Shown: positions 1 through 12,530, counted from the stretch's first letter. The stretch: DNA of 64,000 nucleotides from Burkholderia cepacia GG4 (GCF_000292915.1 NC_018513.1:2418001-2482000), one strand, 5' to 3'. The notes: a model not told the origin generated them from the sequence alone. Made by a program: numbers and translations.

Positions 1-1568
<1,568 letters not shown>

Positions 1569-1569
1569 C

Positions 1570-2613
1570 TCAGGCCTCCATCACGCGTCGCAACGCTTCG
1601 CCAACCCGGGCCGGGCCGGGGAAATACGCCCATTCCTGTGCGTGCGGATACGGTGTGTCCCATCCCGTCGTGCGCTCGACCGGCGCCTCGAGGTGATAGA
1701 AGCAATGCTCCTGGACGAGCGACACCAGTTCCGCGCCATAGCCGCAGGTGCGGGTCGCCTCGTGCACCACCACGCAGCGGCCGGTCTTGCGCACCGATGC
1801 GACGATCGTGTCGAGATCGACCGGCCACAGCGTGCGCAGGTCGATCACTTCCGCGTCGATGCCCGTCTCCTCGGCCGCGGCGAGCGACACGTGGACGGTC
1901 GTGCCGTACGTCAGCACCGTCACGTCGTTGCCGGGCCGCACCACGGCGGCCGTATCGAGCGGCACCGTGTAATAGCCTTCCGGCACGGCGCTGCCCGGAT
2001 GCTTGAGCCACGACGTGACCGGACGCTCGTGATGGCCGTCGAACGGCCCGTTGTACAGGCGTTTCGGCTCGAGGAAGATCACCGGATCGTCGTTTTCGAT
2101 CGATGCGATCAGGAGCCCTTTCGCGTCGTACGGATTCGACGGCATCACCGTGCGCAAACCGCAGACCTGCGTGAACATCGCCTCCGGGCTCTGGCTGTGC
2201 GTCTGGCCGCCGTAGATACCGCCGCCGCACGGCATCCGGATCGTCATCGGCGCGGTGAACTGGCCCGCGGACCGATAGCGCAGCCGCGCGCCTTCCGACA
2301 CGATCTGGTCGGACGCCGGGTAGAAGTAGTCGGCGAACTGGATCTCGCACACCGGCCGCAATCCGTACGCGCCCATCCCGACCGCCGCGCCGACGATCCC
2401 GCCTTCCGAGATCGGCGCATCGAACACGCGCGACCTGCCGTACTTGGCCTGCAGCCCTTCGGTGCAGCGGAACACGCCGCCGAAGTAGCCGACGTCCTGC
2501 CCGAACACCACCACGTCGCCGTCGCGCGCGAGCATCACGTCCATCGCCGAGCGCAGCGCCTGGATCATCGTCATCGGCTGCGCGTTTGCCGTCGTCGCTT
2601 CTTGTTGCGCCAT
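1570..2613 (-). CDS. bkdA2: Branched-chain 2-oxoacid dehydrogenase E1 component, beta subunit
   Basis: This 347-residue transketolase-like subunit pairs with the alpha chain to make the thiamine-diphosphate decarboxylase. It starts MAQQEATTANAQ and carries the family's conserved stretches FGQDVGYFGGVFR and GAAVGMGAYGLRPVCE. The reading frame stays open far upstream, but those codons overlap the E1alpha gene in another frame. The ATG two bases after the E1alpha stop is therefore the sensible start. It is the second gene of the operon; the complex acts in the cytoplasm on valine, leucine and isoleucine 2-oxoacids. Confidence 0.94.
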   Translation of the reverse strand: MAQQEATTANAQPMTMIQALRSAMDVMLARDGDVVVFGQDVGYFGGVFRCTEGLQAKYGRSRVFDAPISEGGIVGAAVGMGAYGLRPVCEIQFADYFYPASDQIVSEGARLRYRSAGQFTAPMTIRMPCGGGIYGGQTHSQSPEAMFTQVCGLRTVMPSNPYDAKGLLIASIENDDPVIFLEPKRLYNGPFDGHHERPVTSWLKHPGSAVPEGYYTVPLDTAAVVRPGNDVTVLTYGTTVHVSLAAAEETGIDAEVIDLRTLWPVDLDTIVASVRKTGRCVVVHEATRTCGYGAELVSLVQEHCFYHLEAPVERTTGWDTPYPHAQEWAYFPGPARVGEALRRVMEA

Positions 2614-2615
2614 GA

Positions 2616-4160
<1,545 letters not shown>

Positions 4161-4162
4161 AA

Positions 4163-4194
4163 GACCCCGCGAAATCCTGGATTTCCGCGGGGTC
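4163..4194 (-). terminator. Rho-independent terminator after the flavin-reductase gene
   Basis: Read on the minus strand, a GACCCCGCG stem continues into AAATCC with one bulged base, closes on a three-base loop, and is followed by a CTTTTGC tract. It lies about 55 bases past the stop at 4251 and separates that gene from the bkd operon. Confidence 0.8.
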
Positions 4195-4250
4195 CTCGTG
4201 GGTCCGGGCGCTGCCGCGCCCGCGTGCCGGCCGTGCCGGCGCGCGATGAC

Positions 4251-4877
4251 TTATGCGTCGGGGCGAAAGATGTCGAAGCGGCTGTCGGGCTTGACGTGCA
4301 CGTAGGCCGACGGGCCGCCCGCGCGAAGAATGATGCCCGCGCCGAAGGTGTCGAAAATGCCGTCTTTCAGCAGGTCATGGCGGATATGGACGGCGACGAC
4401 CTCGCCGAGTACCAGCGACGCCGGCGTCTCCACGCCCTGGTGATCGCGCAGCCGGATCACGTCGGTCACCTTGCATTCGAAGTTGACGCCGCTTTCCGCG
4501 ACGCGCGGCACGTCGACCAGGCGCGACGGGATCGCGGTCAAACCGCCGAGATCGAACTCGTTCACGTCGTACGGCACCGCGGCGCAGGTCTGGTTCATCC
4601 GGTCGGCGAGCTCGCGCGTCGCGAGGTTCCAGACGAACTCGCCGGTCTCCTGCACGTTGCGCAGGCTGTCCTTGGCGGCGGTGCTCGAAAAGCCGATGAT
4701 CGGCGGACGATAGTTGAACGCGTTGAAGAAGCTGTACGGCGCGAGGTTGACCGTGCCGTCCTGGCCGCGGGATGAAATCCAGCCGATCGGACGCGGGCCG
4801 ACGATCGCGTTCAACGGATCATGCGGCAGCCCGTGGCCTTGCGACGGTTCGTAATAGTGATAGCTCGAGTCGGTCAT
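4251..4877 (-). CDS. Flavin reductase-like (DIM6/NTAB) family protein
   Basis: This 208-residue FMN-binding split-barrel protein has the family signature PRPIGWISS (about residues 28-36) and a NLAPYSFFNAF stretch. Members either reduce flavin for a partner monooxygenase or are uncharacterised flavoproteins. The frame is open to 5120, but the start is placed at ATG 4877 because homology begins there and the upstream residues are low-complexity Arg/Ala. It is a single gene with its own terminator, on the edge of the catabolic region. A supply role for a monooxygenase is possible but unproven. Confidence 0.85.
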   Translation of the reverse strand: MTDSSYHYYEPSQGHGLPHDPLNAIVGPRPIGWISSRGQDGTVNLAPYSFFNAFNYRPPIIGFSSTAAKDSLRNVQETGEFVWNLATRELADRMNQTCAAVPYDVNEFDLGGLTAIPSRLVDVPRVAESGVNFECKVTDVIRLRDHQGVETPASLVLGEVVAVHIRHDLLKDGIFDTFGAGIILRAGGPSAYVHVKPDSRFDIFRPDA

Positions 4878-5133
4878 GACGGGTGGTCTTGCGAAATGCA
4901 AACTGGGTTGGATGCCATCGGCAGCGTCACGCGCGCCGATGGTTGGAACGGCGTCCGGTGCGACGTGCGTGGCAAGTATCACACGGAGTCGGGTTCGTCG
5001 CAGCGAGGCGGCGCGTGACGGCGCACGAAGCGCAACGCGGCCTCCTGCGCTACCGGTTGCTCGCCACCCCGACGACGCTCGGGCGATGGCGCTGGCACTC
5101 GCCCCTGGTTGGGGAAGCAAGCAGCATCCCGTT

Positions 5134-5785
5134 TCATCTACCTGCCCCGCCGAGACGGGTCAAATAGTCGATCAGCCATTGCGTCGCCGGCCCGCAGGCA
5201 CGATCTGCACGCCTGATTAACGACACCCCGTATCGAATCACGTCACGATCCGACAACCGCACGACGGCCAGTCGGCCTTGCCGAAGATCCTCGTCGATCA
5301 AATGCATTGGCATGGATCCCCAGCCCTTCGAGCAACAGGCGATGCTTTGCGCCCAGGTCGGCGGTCTTCCAGGTGCGCGTCGCATAGATTCCGAATGACT
5401 GCCCTTCGGTCAGCCTGCTTCTGTCGGTCAGAACAAGTTGCGTATATTCGCGAGCTTCGGACAGCGGAATCCGCCCCCGACGCTGCGCGAGCGGATGCGT
5501 GGGCGCAGCGACCGTGACCAGTTCGATCGAGCCCATCGACGTCGCATCGATCGCGTCCGGCCAGTTTTGCACGGGCCCGCTGATGCCGAGTGCGCATCCG
5601 CCGTCGATCACCAGCTTCATCACGCCACCGAGCGCTTCGATCGTCAGGTTGAGCGCGACCGTGGGGAATTCCTCCGCGAACGCTCTCAGGCCCTCGACGA
5701 GCGTAGCCAACGGAAACATCACGTCTACCGCCAGCGACAGCTCGGCTTCCACCCCGCCGCGCAACCCTGCGGTTTTCGCCTGCAG
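5134..5785 (-). pseudogene. LysR-type regulator, effector-domain remnant (no HTH, frameshifted)
   Basis: Two overlapping frames on the minus strand together give the substrate-binding domain of a LysR regulator. The first frame runs from about 5785 ([11 protein letters not shown]) to about 5320; the second continues with MPMHLIDEDLRQGRL to a stop at 5134. The shift is at about 5316-5326. The DNA-binding half is missing: a stop codon sits at 5786 and the DNA beyond belongs to a different, oppositely oriented gene remnant. It cannot make a working regulator. Confidence 0.85.
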
Positions 5786-5800
5786 TTAGCCCACCGGCGT

Positions 5801-5929
5801 GAAGTATGCGGCGTCGATGCAGTCGGCAAATTCAACCGCGACGATTTCGGCATCGACTACGGCAAGCAGTACGGCTTCAAGATGAAAACGAAGCTGCTGA
5901 TCTCGGCCGAAGCGATCAAGGACCAGTAA
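5801..5929 (+). pseudogene. YceI-like polyisoprenoid-binding protein, C-terminal remnant
   Basis: About 42 codons ending at TAA 5929 read [20 protein letters not shown] and then [14 protein letters not shown], the typical last beta-strands of YceI family lipocalin-fold proteins. No start codon, signal peptide or upstream body is present, and the DNA to the left is the LysR remnant on the other strand. The two C-terminal ends meet within about 15 bases, the signature of a deletion or inversion joint. Confidence 0.7.
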
Positions 5930-6147
5930 CAGCCCGCGGTAAAACATGGTCTGCATCGGAACCGCCACGCGCCACTGCCACGTTGGCGCTGTTTCCGAAG
6001 CTGCCCGCGCCGTGCGCGTCGTGCGGCCGAATGCACGGCATCGAGCACGCGATGCAATCCCGAGGCCGGCATGCGCGTCGGGATTACCCCTTCAGTCGAA
6101 CCGTCAGGGCAGGCGTTCGCCCCCTCTTCCAGACGCCGGCAGACCGC

Positions 6148-7113
6148 TCAATTAGCCGGCGGCAGCTTCGCGGAGAGATCGGGGAAACGGAGTTCCCCTT
6201 CGTAGGTCTCGGCCCCGGCTGCGAGGATCGCCTTCACGCGCGCCTGGATCGCTTCGTTCGCGACGCACAGATCGGCCTCGTGCGCTTCCACCAACAAACC
6301 TTCGGAGAAGGAAACGTCGGAGCCCATGTCCACGGACCTTTTCAGATGCGCAATCGTGGTGGGCGGGAAGGTCGCGATGCGGCGTGCGAGCTTGTCCACG
6401 AACGGACCCAGTTCCCTGGCCGGCAACGCACGATTGATATAGCCGTAGTGATCGGCCAGTTCCGCCGAGAAGTCTTGCCCGGCCAGCAGCACCTCGAGGG
6501 CGCGGGCGCGCCCCATCCGCCGCGGCAGGCGCTGCGTGTTGCCGCCGCCCGGGACGAGTCCGCACACGACCTCCGGCTGACCGAACACGGCTTCGCCGAT
6601 CGCGGCGAAACACATGTCAGCGGCCAGCGCAATCTCGCAGCCGCCCCCTCGCGCAATCCCTTCGACCTTCGCGATCACGGCCTTGGGCATGTTGCGCAGG
6701 CGCTCGCCGAGCATCTGCGTCAGGCGAAAGGTGCGGGTGTTCGACGTCGTTTTCGGTGCCGAGCCGACACGGTGCAGGCCCGAGTGTGCAATGAAGAACT
6801 TCGGCACGGCGCTCTGCAGCACGATGACACGTACGTTCGTATCCTGTTCCAGTTGCCGGATCAGCGAGTCGAACTCCTCCGACAGGACCTCGTCGAGCAG
6901 GTTGAGCGGCGGGTAGTTCAGCGTAACGGTGGCGACGCTGCTGTCCTGGGTCACCTGGATATGCTTGTAGTCGGCATAGTTCGCGCCGCCACCCTGCGGT
7001 GGAGCGGACTTTTCGGGCGCAGCCCCGCCCTCTGATGACGCGAGCAACACGCCGGGCGCGAGTGTTGCGGCACCGATTGACTGGACGAACGATCGTCGTG
7101 AGAAAGTCAACAT
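6148..7113 (-). CDS. Enoyl-CoA hydratase/isomerase (crotonase) family protein with Tat signal
   Basis: This 321-residue protein starts with a twin-arginine signal (SRRSFVQ, Arg6-Arg7, then a hydrophobic stretch to about residue 27). A full crotonase domain follows from about residue 50: oxyanion-hole segment IARGGGCEIALAAD and FGQPEVVCGLVPGGGN, so the two glutamates used by hydratases are both present. Crotonases normally use CoA thioesters in the cytoplasm, so a Tat signal is odd. The start at ATG 7113 was chosen because it opens the signal peptide. It is divergent from the periplasmic GMC dehydrogenase genes, with a C/G-rich inverted repeat in front of each. Confidence 0.85.
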   Translation of the reverse strand: MLTFSRRSFVQSIGAATLAPGVLLASSEGGAAPEKSAPPQGGGANYADYKHIQVTQDSSVATVTLNYPPLNLLDEVLSEEFDSLIRQLEQDTNVRVIVLQSAVPKFFIAHSGLHRVGSAPKTTSNTRTFRLTQMLGERLRNMPKAVIAKVEGIARGGGCEIALAADMCFAAIGEAVFGQPEVVCGLVPGGGNTQRLPRRMGRARALEVLLAGQDFSAELADHYGYINRALPARELGPFVDKLARRIATFPPTTIAHLKRSVDMGSDVSFSEGLLVEAHEADLCVANEAIQARVKAILAAGAETYEGELRFPDLSAKLPPAN

Positions 7114-7345
7114 GGCAGACTCCTTGGTTGGTTTCATCTCGCCTCGGCAGAGCCACGCTCGGCTCGCAATTCGCGGCGGAGTCGAGTAACGCAGTTGCAA
7201 TCCACTGGCGCGGCGGTTTACGCCGGCACTGCGGATGGCAGTGACTGCGCCAGCAATCCGGCATCGTTGAGCGGCATTCGTCAGTTTGAAGAAGCAAGCC
7301 TCGCCAACGTCATGATCCTCGTACCGTCGGGGCCTTTGCAAGGAT

Positions 7346-7363
7346 CCTCCCTAAGTGGGGGGG
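7346..7363. promoter_or_regulatory. C/G-rich inverted repeat, site 1 (crotonase side)
   Basis: CCTCCC-TAAG-TGGGGGGG lies 233 bases upstream of the crotonase start. It is one of ten similar elements between 7 and 37 kb and is likely an operator. The surrounding 7114-7625 gap holds no gene that I can support. Confidence 0.55.
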
Positions 7364-7412
7364 CGTCCGGATCGACCTTGCGCGGCCGCCCGGAAATGGT
7401 CGATCACGCGCG

Positions 7413-7430
7413 CCCTCCCCAAACAGGGGG
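7413..7430. promoter_or_regulatory. C/G-rich inverted repeat, site 2 (GMC operon side)
   Basis: CCCTCCCC-AAAC-AGGGGG lies about 195 bases upstream of the GMC small-subunit gene. With site 1, each divergent unit has its own copy. Confidence 0.55.
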
Positions 7431-7625
7431 CTGCCATCGCGCCGGGCCGTGGGTACTGTTTGTCGCACACCCCGTTCGACGCATGATCCGACGCGCCGCT
7501 CCATTCCGGAGCAGCCGCCCGACGCATGCCTGTTGAAAGGCGTACCGGCACGCTGTCGCTGCATGGTCAGCAGACCGTAGCGGCCGCGCACGGGACGACA
7601 CCCCGCAATGGTCTGAAACCCAGCT

Positions 7626-8378
7626 ATGAGCAAAACCCAGTCACCCGGCGACCAGCCGGCGCCGGAGTCCGGCCGGCGCGTATTCCTCAAACGCATCGCC
7701 ATCGTTCCCGCTGCCGTCGCGATGGGTGCGTGCCATTCGGGCGACGACGCATCGCCGGCACCGCCGTCGACGCAACACGCCGACGACGGCGTCCGGCTCG
7801 ACACCTATCGTCCGGTGTTCTTCACGCTCGAAGAATGGCACTTCGTGCTCGCGGCGGTGGATCGCCTGATCCCGCACGACGACGAGGGGCCCGGCGCGCT
7901 GGACCTGAACGTGCCCGTCTTCATCGACCGGCAACTGGAAACCGGTTACGGCTACGCGGCGCACTGGTATATGCAGGGTCCGTTTCGTGCCGCCTCGCCG
8001 CTGTTCGGCTATCAGTCGAGGCTGACGCCGCGCGAGCTGTACCGAGCCGGCATCCAGGCGACGAACGCACGATGCATGCGCGAGTTCGCCGGCAAGCGCT
8101 TTGCCGAACTCGCCGTCGCGGAACAGACCGACGTGCTCGCACGCCTGGAGTCCGGCGCGATGGCATTCGACGAGATCTCGTCGACGGAATTCTTCGCGTT
8201 TCTGCTGGAGAACACCCGCGAAGGCTATCTATCGGACCCGATACACGGCGGCAACAAGGAGATGGGCAGCTGGAAGATGATCGGCTTCCCGGGCGCCCGG
8301 GCGGATTTCCTCGACTGGGTCGGGACCGGCAAGCGCTACCCGTACGGCCCGGTCAGCATCGAAGGTCAACAGGGTTGA
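7626..8378 (+). CDS. Gluconate 2-dehydrogenase subunit 3 family protein (GMC dehydrogenase small subunit)
   Basis: This 250-residue protein is the small subunit of a membrane-bound periplasmic FAD dehydrogenase. It has a Tat signal (GRRVFLKRIAIV, about residues 18-30) ending near a MGACHS lipobox-like site. A conserved FFTLEEWHFVLAAVDRLIP segment is typical of the family. In known complexes this subunit carries the Tat signal that exports the FAD subunit, which has none here either. The gene stops one base before the start of the large subunit, so the two are coupled. Confidence 0.9.
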   Translation: MSKTQSPGDQPAPESGRRVFLKRIAIVPAAVAMGACHSGDDASPAPPSTQHADDGVRLDTYRPVFFTLEEWHFVLAAVDRLIPHDDEGPGALDLNVPVFIDRQLETGYGYAAHWYMQGPFRAASPLFGYQSRLTPRELYRAGIQATNARCMREFAGKRFAELAVAEQTDVLARLESGAMAFDEISSTEFFAFLLENTREGYLSDPIHGGNKEMGSWKMIGFPGARADFLDWVGTGKRYPYGPVSIEGQQG

Positions 8379-8379
8379 G

Positions 8380-10164
8380 ATGCATATGCCACAAATCACG
8401 AAGCCGGAAGTGGACGCCGTCCTCGTCGGGATGGGTTGGACAGGTTCGATCATGGGTATGGAGCTGGCCGAGGCCGGCCTGACCGTGGTCGGCCTCGAGC
8501 GCGGCGAGAATCGGGATACGAGCCCCGAGTTCGCGTACCCGGCCATCGCCGACGAACTCGCTTACATTCAGCGGCGCAAGCTGATGCAGAATCTTGCGCG
8601 CGAGACGGTCACGATCCGGCATGCGCCGAACGAAGACGCATTGCCCTACCGACAGCTCGGCGCATTCCTGCTGGGTACCGGGGTGGGCGGCTCGGGCGTG
8701 CACTGGAACGGCACGACCTGGCGCGCCAATGCTGCCGACCTCAAGATCCGCTCGCACTACGTGCAGCGCTATGGCGCCGGGTTCCTTCCCGGCGACATGA
8801 CGATCCAGGACTGGCCTTATTCACTGGACGAACTCGAACCGTTCTTCGAGCGTATCGAGGCGGTGATGGGCACGTCGGGCAAGGCCGGCAATCTGCACGG
8901 CCAGATCGTCGACGGCGGCAATCCCTTCGAGGCCATGCGCCGGCGCGACTATCCGTGTCCGCCGCTCGCCGACAACTATCCGGCGACGCTGTTCAAGCAC
9001 GCGGCGAGTGAAGCCGGTTTCCACCCCTTTCCGATTCCCGCGTCCAATGCGTCGGTCGCCTATCAGAATCCGTACGGGATGCAGCTCGGCCCGTGCAACT
9101 TCTGCGGCTATTGCGAAGGCTTTGGTTGCTACATGTATGCGAAGGCATCGCCGCAAGCCTGCATCTTGCCCGCGTTGCTGGCCAAACCCAATTTCGAGTT
9201 GCGCGACCGCTCCCATGTGACGCGTGTGCAACTCGATTCGTCCGGCAAGCGCGCCACCGGCGTGACCTATCTCGATGCGCAGGGCCGGGAAGTGTTTCAG
9301 CCGGCGCGTATCGTCGTGCTATGCGCATTCCAGATGCACAACGTGCGCCTGCTGCTGCTGTCCGGGATCGGAACGCCGTACGATCCGGCGACGGGAACGG
9401 GAACCGTCGGCAGGAACTTCGCCTATCAGAAGAACAGCGCGGTCTCGCTGTTCTTCGACAAGGATGTCCACATCGATCCGTTCATCGGCGCCGGCTCCGG
9501 GGGCCAGGCATTCGACGACTTCAATGCGGATCACTTCGATCATTCCGCGGCGGGGTTCGTCGGCGGCGCCTATATCAGCGCGATGGTCACCGGCGGCCGC
9601 CCGATCGGCCAGACCCTGCTGCCGGAAGGCACGCCCAAATGGGGGGCCGCCTGGAAGAAGGCGCTCAAGGACAACTACCTGCATTCGTTTTCCATCGGTA
9701 CGGCGGGCTCGGTCATGTCATACCGCACGAACTACCTGGATCTCGATCCGACCTATCGCGACGCATACGGCCTCCCGCTGCTTCGCATGACATTCGACTG
9801 GCACGACAACGAGATGCGCATGACGCGCTTCGTCACCGACAAGGCCGAGCAAGTCGCGCGGGCGATGAAGCCGAAATCGATGTCGGTCCATGCCGGCAAG
9901 ATCGGCGATCACTTCGACATGCGGCCTTACCAGACCACGCATACGACCGGCGGCGCGGTCTGCGGGGATCGTCCTGACACGAGCGTCGTGAACAAGTACC
10001 TGCAATCGTGGGACGTGCACAACGTATTCGTGACGGGCGCATGCGCGTTTCCGCAAAACTGGGCCTACAACCCGACCGGCATGGTGGGCGCGCAAGCGTA
10101 CTTCTCGGCGCGCGCGATCCGCGAGCAGTATCTGAAGCACCCCGGTCCACTGCTACCGACATAG
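8380..10164 (+). CDS. GMC family oxidoreductase, FAD subunit of a periplasmic dehydrogenase
   Basis: This 594-residue flavoprotein resembles the large subunit of gluconate, 2-ketogluconate or sorbitol dehydrogenases. The FAD dinucleotide motif GMGWTGS is near residues 17-23. A Cys-rich CNFCGYCEGFGC segment lies near residue 240. The C-terminal GMC domain has HTTGGAVCGDRPDTSVV and a final NWAYNPTGMVGAQ. It oxidises an alcohol or sugar and passes electrons to the cytochrome c encoded 8 bases downstream. There is no signal peptide of its own. The substrate cannot be told from sequence; in this cluster an alcohol from hydrocarbon oxidation is plausible. Confidence 0.9.
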   Translation: MHMPQITKPEVDAVLVGMGWTGSIMGMELAEAGLTVVGLERGENRDTSPEFAYPAIADELAYIQRRKLMQNLARETVTIRHAPNEDALPYRQLGAFLLGTGVGGSGVHWNGTTWRANAADLKIRSHYVQRYGAGFLPGDMTIQDWPYSLDELEPFFERIEAVMGTSGKAGNLHGQIVDGGNPFEAMRRRDYPCPPLADNYPATLFKHAASEAGFHPFPIPASNASVAYQNPYGMQLGPCNFCGYCEGFGCYMYAKASPQACILPALLAKPNFELRDRSHVTRVQLDSSGKRATGVTYLDAQGREVFQPARIVVLCAFQMHNVRLLLLSGIGTPYDPATGTGTVGRNFAYQKNSAVSLFFDKDVHIDPFIGAGSGGQAFDDFNADHFDHSAAGFVGGAYISAMVTGGRPIGQTLLPEGTPKWGAAWKKALKDNYLHSFSIGTAGSVMSYRTNYLDLDPTYRDAYGLPLLRMTFDWHDNEMRMTRFVTDKAEQVARAMKPKSMSVHAGKIGDHFDMRPYQTTHTTGGAVCGDRPDTSVVNKYLQSWDVHNVFVTGACAFPQNWAYNPTGMVGAQAYFSARAIREQYLKHPGPLLPT

Positions 10165-10172
10165 GAATTGCA

Positions 10173-11549
10173 ATGGGTAAGCGACGCACGAAACCGGCCG
10201 GGATTTCATTCGGCTTGCTATTGACCTTCGCCACGCTGGCCACGTGGTTGCAACCGGCCGCCGCGAACGCGCAGGATGCCGACCAGATCGCGCGCGGCGC
10301 CTATCTGGCGCGCGTCGGCGATTGCGTGGCATGCCATACAGCGCGGCGCGACCAGCCGTTCGCCGGCGGGCTGCCGATGGAAACGCCATTCGGCACGATC
10401 TATTCGACCAACATCACGCCCGATCTCAAGCACGGGATCGGCAGCTACAGCTACGACGACTTCGCGGCCGCGCTGCGCAAAGGCGTCGCGAAGGACGGGC
10501 ACCTGCTCTACCCCGCGATGCCGTACCCGTCCTTCTCGAAGGTCAGCGACACCGATACCCGTGCCCTCTATGCGTACTTCATGCACGGCGTCCGCCCGAT
10601 CGGCCAGCCGAATCCGGAGACGCGGCTCCACTTTCCGTTCAACCTGCGCGTGCTGCTCACCGGATGGAATCTGCTGTTTCGCCCCACTGGCGCCTATCGC
10701 GAGGATCCGGCGCAAAGCACGGCGTGGAATCGCGGCGCCTATCTCGTCCAAGGGCTCGCGCACTGTGGCGCCTGTCATACGCCTCACGGCCTGATGGGCC
10801 AGGAGAAGGCGTTCGACGCGCGCGGCACGGACCTGTACCTGAGCGGTTACACGCTGGCGGGCTGGCATGCACCCGACCTGCGCGCCGAGCACGGAAACGG
10901 CGCCGGCGCGCTCACGCGGGACAGCATCGTTCAGCTTCTGCGAACCGGACGATCGCACGGCAGCGCCACGTTCGGCGGCATGTCCGAAGTCGTGGAGAAC
11001 AGCACGCAGTATTTCAGCGATGCCGACCTGGGCGCGGTGGCCGATTACCTCGGCAGCCTCGGCCCCGGTCGCGCAGCGCAGACGTCGGCGGCACCGCCCG
11101 TCAAGCCCGACACGACCGCGGCGTTGCGCTCGGGCGTCACGCCGACCGGCGGCGCGTTGCTGTACCTCAACAACTGCAATGCGTGCCATCGCTCGGACGG
11201 CAGCGGCGCGATGAAGGCGTTTCCCGCGCTGGCCGGCAATGCGGTGGTCACGTCCGACGATCCGTCGTCGGTCATTCACGTGATTCTGACCGGCTCGCGG
11301 ATGCCGTCGACCCGATCCGATCCGGCGCCGCTGGCGATGCCCGCATTCGGCTGGCGGCTATCGGACCTGCAGGTCGCCGAACTCGCGACGTTCGTACGCG
11401 GCAGTTGGGGCAATCGTGGCGGCCAGGTGAGCGCCTCCGACGTCGCGAAAGTCCGGCGGCAGGTCGATCCGGCGCAACTGAAGCGGATCCGGGCTGCCGT
11501 CGCGAACGAAGTGACCGACGACGGCGCGCCTGGTTCGACCGGCAAATGA
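10173..11549 (+). CDS. Tri-haem cytochrome c subunit of the GMC dehydrogenase
   Basis: This 458-residue membrane-anchored cytochrome c has three CXXCH haem sites: CVACH (about residue 51), CGACH (about 198) and CNACH (about 335). An N-terminal signal peptide ends at about residue 34 (ANAQ). The layout matches the cytochrome subunits of gluconate and alcohol dehydrogenases that feed electrons to ubiquinone or a terminal oxidase. The frame is open upstream, but the ATG at 10173 directly precedes the signal peptide and sits 8 bases after the FAD-subunit stop. It is the third gene of the operon. Confidence 0.92.
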   Translation: MGKRRTKPAGISFGLLLTFATLATWLQPAAANAQDADQIARGAYLARVGDCVACHTARRDQPFAGGLPMETPFGTIYSTNITPDLKHGIGSYSYDDFAAALRKGVAKDGHLLYPAMPYPSFSKVSDTDTRALYAYFMHGVRPIGQPNPETRLHFPFNLRVLLTGWNLLFRPTGAYREDPAQSTAWNRGAYLVQGLAHCGACHTPHGLMGQEKAFDARGTDLYLSGYTLAGWHAPDLRAEHGNGAGALTRDSIVQLLRTGRSHGSATFGGMSEVVENSTQYFSDADLGAVADYLGSLGPGRAAQTSAAPPVKPDTTAALRSGVTPTGGALLYLNNCNACHRSDGSGAMKAFPALAGNAVVTSDDPSSVIHVILTGSRMPSTRSDPAPLAMPAFGWRLSDLQVAELATFVRGSWGNRGGQVSASDVAKVRRQVDPAQLKRIRAAVANEVTDDGAPGSTGK

Positions 11550-11663
11550 CCTCGGGCGGCTGCCCGCATCACGCGGGACCCACCATCCCGCACGCGATCG
11601 AAGGGCTGTGCGGCGCGGCCGCACGCCTTCCGGCTTGTTTGACTTGATTATCGGAAACCCATC

Positions 11664-12524
11664 ATGCGATTCATCAGCTTCGTACGCGACGGCGCCACCG
11701 GCCTCGCCATCCGCTCCGGCGACGGCCGTTTTCTCGGACTGACACGTACCGATCCCGACTATCCCGGCGATCTCGACACGCTCGTCTCAGGCGGTCCTGC
11801 CGCGCTGGCGCAAGCGAGCCAACGCCTCCAGCTGGCCGGCCGGCCGCTCGACCTAGCCGACTGCACCCTGCTCCCGCCCGTCACGCGGCCGGCGAAGATC
11901 ATCTGCGTCGGGCTCAACTATGTCGAGCACTCGCAAGAGGCGGGATACGAGGTACCGTCGTATCCGACGCTGTTCGCGCGCTTTCGCAGCAGCCTGACCG
12001 CGCACGGCGCAGCGATACGCATGCCGACGGAATCGGAGCAGCTCGATTACGAAGGCGAGCTGGCGGTGATCATCGGCCGCGGCGGCCGACGCATCGGACG
12101 AAGCGATGCGTTGAATCATGTTGCCGGCTATACGGTCTTCAACGACGCGACCCTGCGCGACTATCAGTTCAAGACGCCGCAATGGACCGTCGGAAAGAAT
12201 TTCGACGAAACGGGTGCACTGGGCCCCGAGCTGGTGACCGTCGACGAACTGCCGGCGGGCGCGGCCGGTCTCAAGCTGCAGACCCGGCTCAACGGTGTCG
12301 TCGTGCAGGAAGCCAATACGAACGACATGATCTTCGACATCGCCACGCTGATCGCCACCATCAGCGAAGTCATGACGCTCGAGCCCGGCGACGTCATCGC
12401 GACCGGCACGCCGTCGGGCATCGGCATGGCGCGCAATCCGCAGCGCTGGATGCGCGCAGGCGATGTGTGCGAAGTCGAGATCGAAGGGATCGGCATCCTC
12501 AGGAATACCGTCGCGCAATCGTGA
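11664..12524 (+). CDS. Fumarylacetoacetate hydrolase (FAH) family protein
   Basis: This 286-residue protein has the FAH fold used by fumarylpyruvate hydrolases, oxaloacetate decarboxylases and 2-hydroxyhepta-2,4-dienedioate isomerases. Seen are KIICVGLNYVEHSQE, metal-ligand acidic residues in LDYEGELAVIIGRGG, and the C-terminal TGTPSGIGMARNP loop. It catalyses C-C bond hydrolysis or tautomerisation of a 2-oxo acid, a late step in aromatic-ring degradation. It is 114 bases after the cytochrome gene in the same direction, probably the end of that transcript. The exact substrate is unknown. Confidence 0.88.
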   Translation: MRFISFVRDGATGLAIRSGDGRFLGLTRTDPDYPGDLDTLVSGGPAALAQASQRLQLAGRPLDLADCTLLPPVTRPAKIICVGLNYVEHSQEAGYEVPSYPTLFARFRSSLTAHGAAIRMPTESEQLDYEGELAVIIGRGGRRIGRSDALNHVAGYTVFNDATLRDYQFKTPQWTVGKNFDETGALGPELVTVDELPAGAAGLKLQTRLNGVVVQEANTNDMIFDIATLIATISEVMTLEPGDVIATGTPSGIGMARNPQRWMRAGDVCEVEIEGIGILRNTVAQS

Positions 12525-12530
12525 TCCGGT

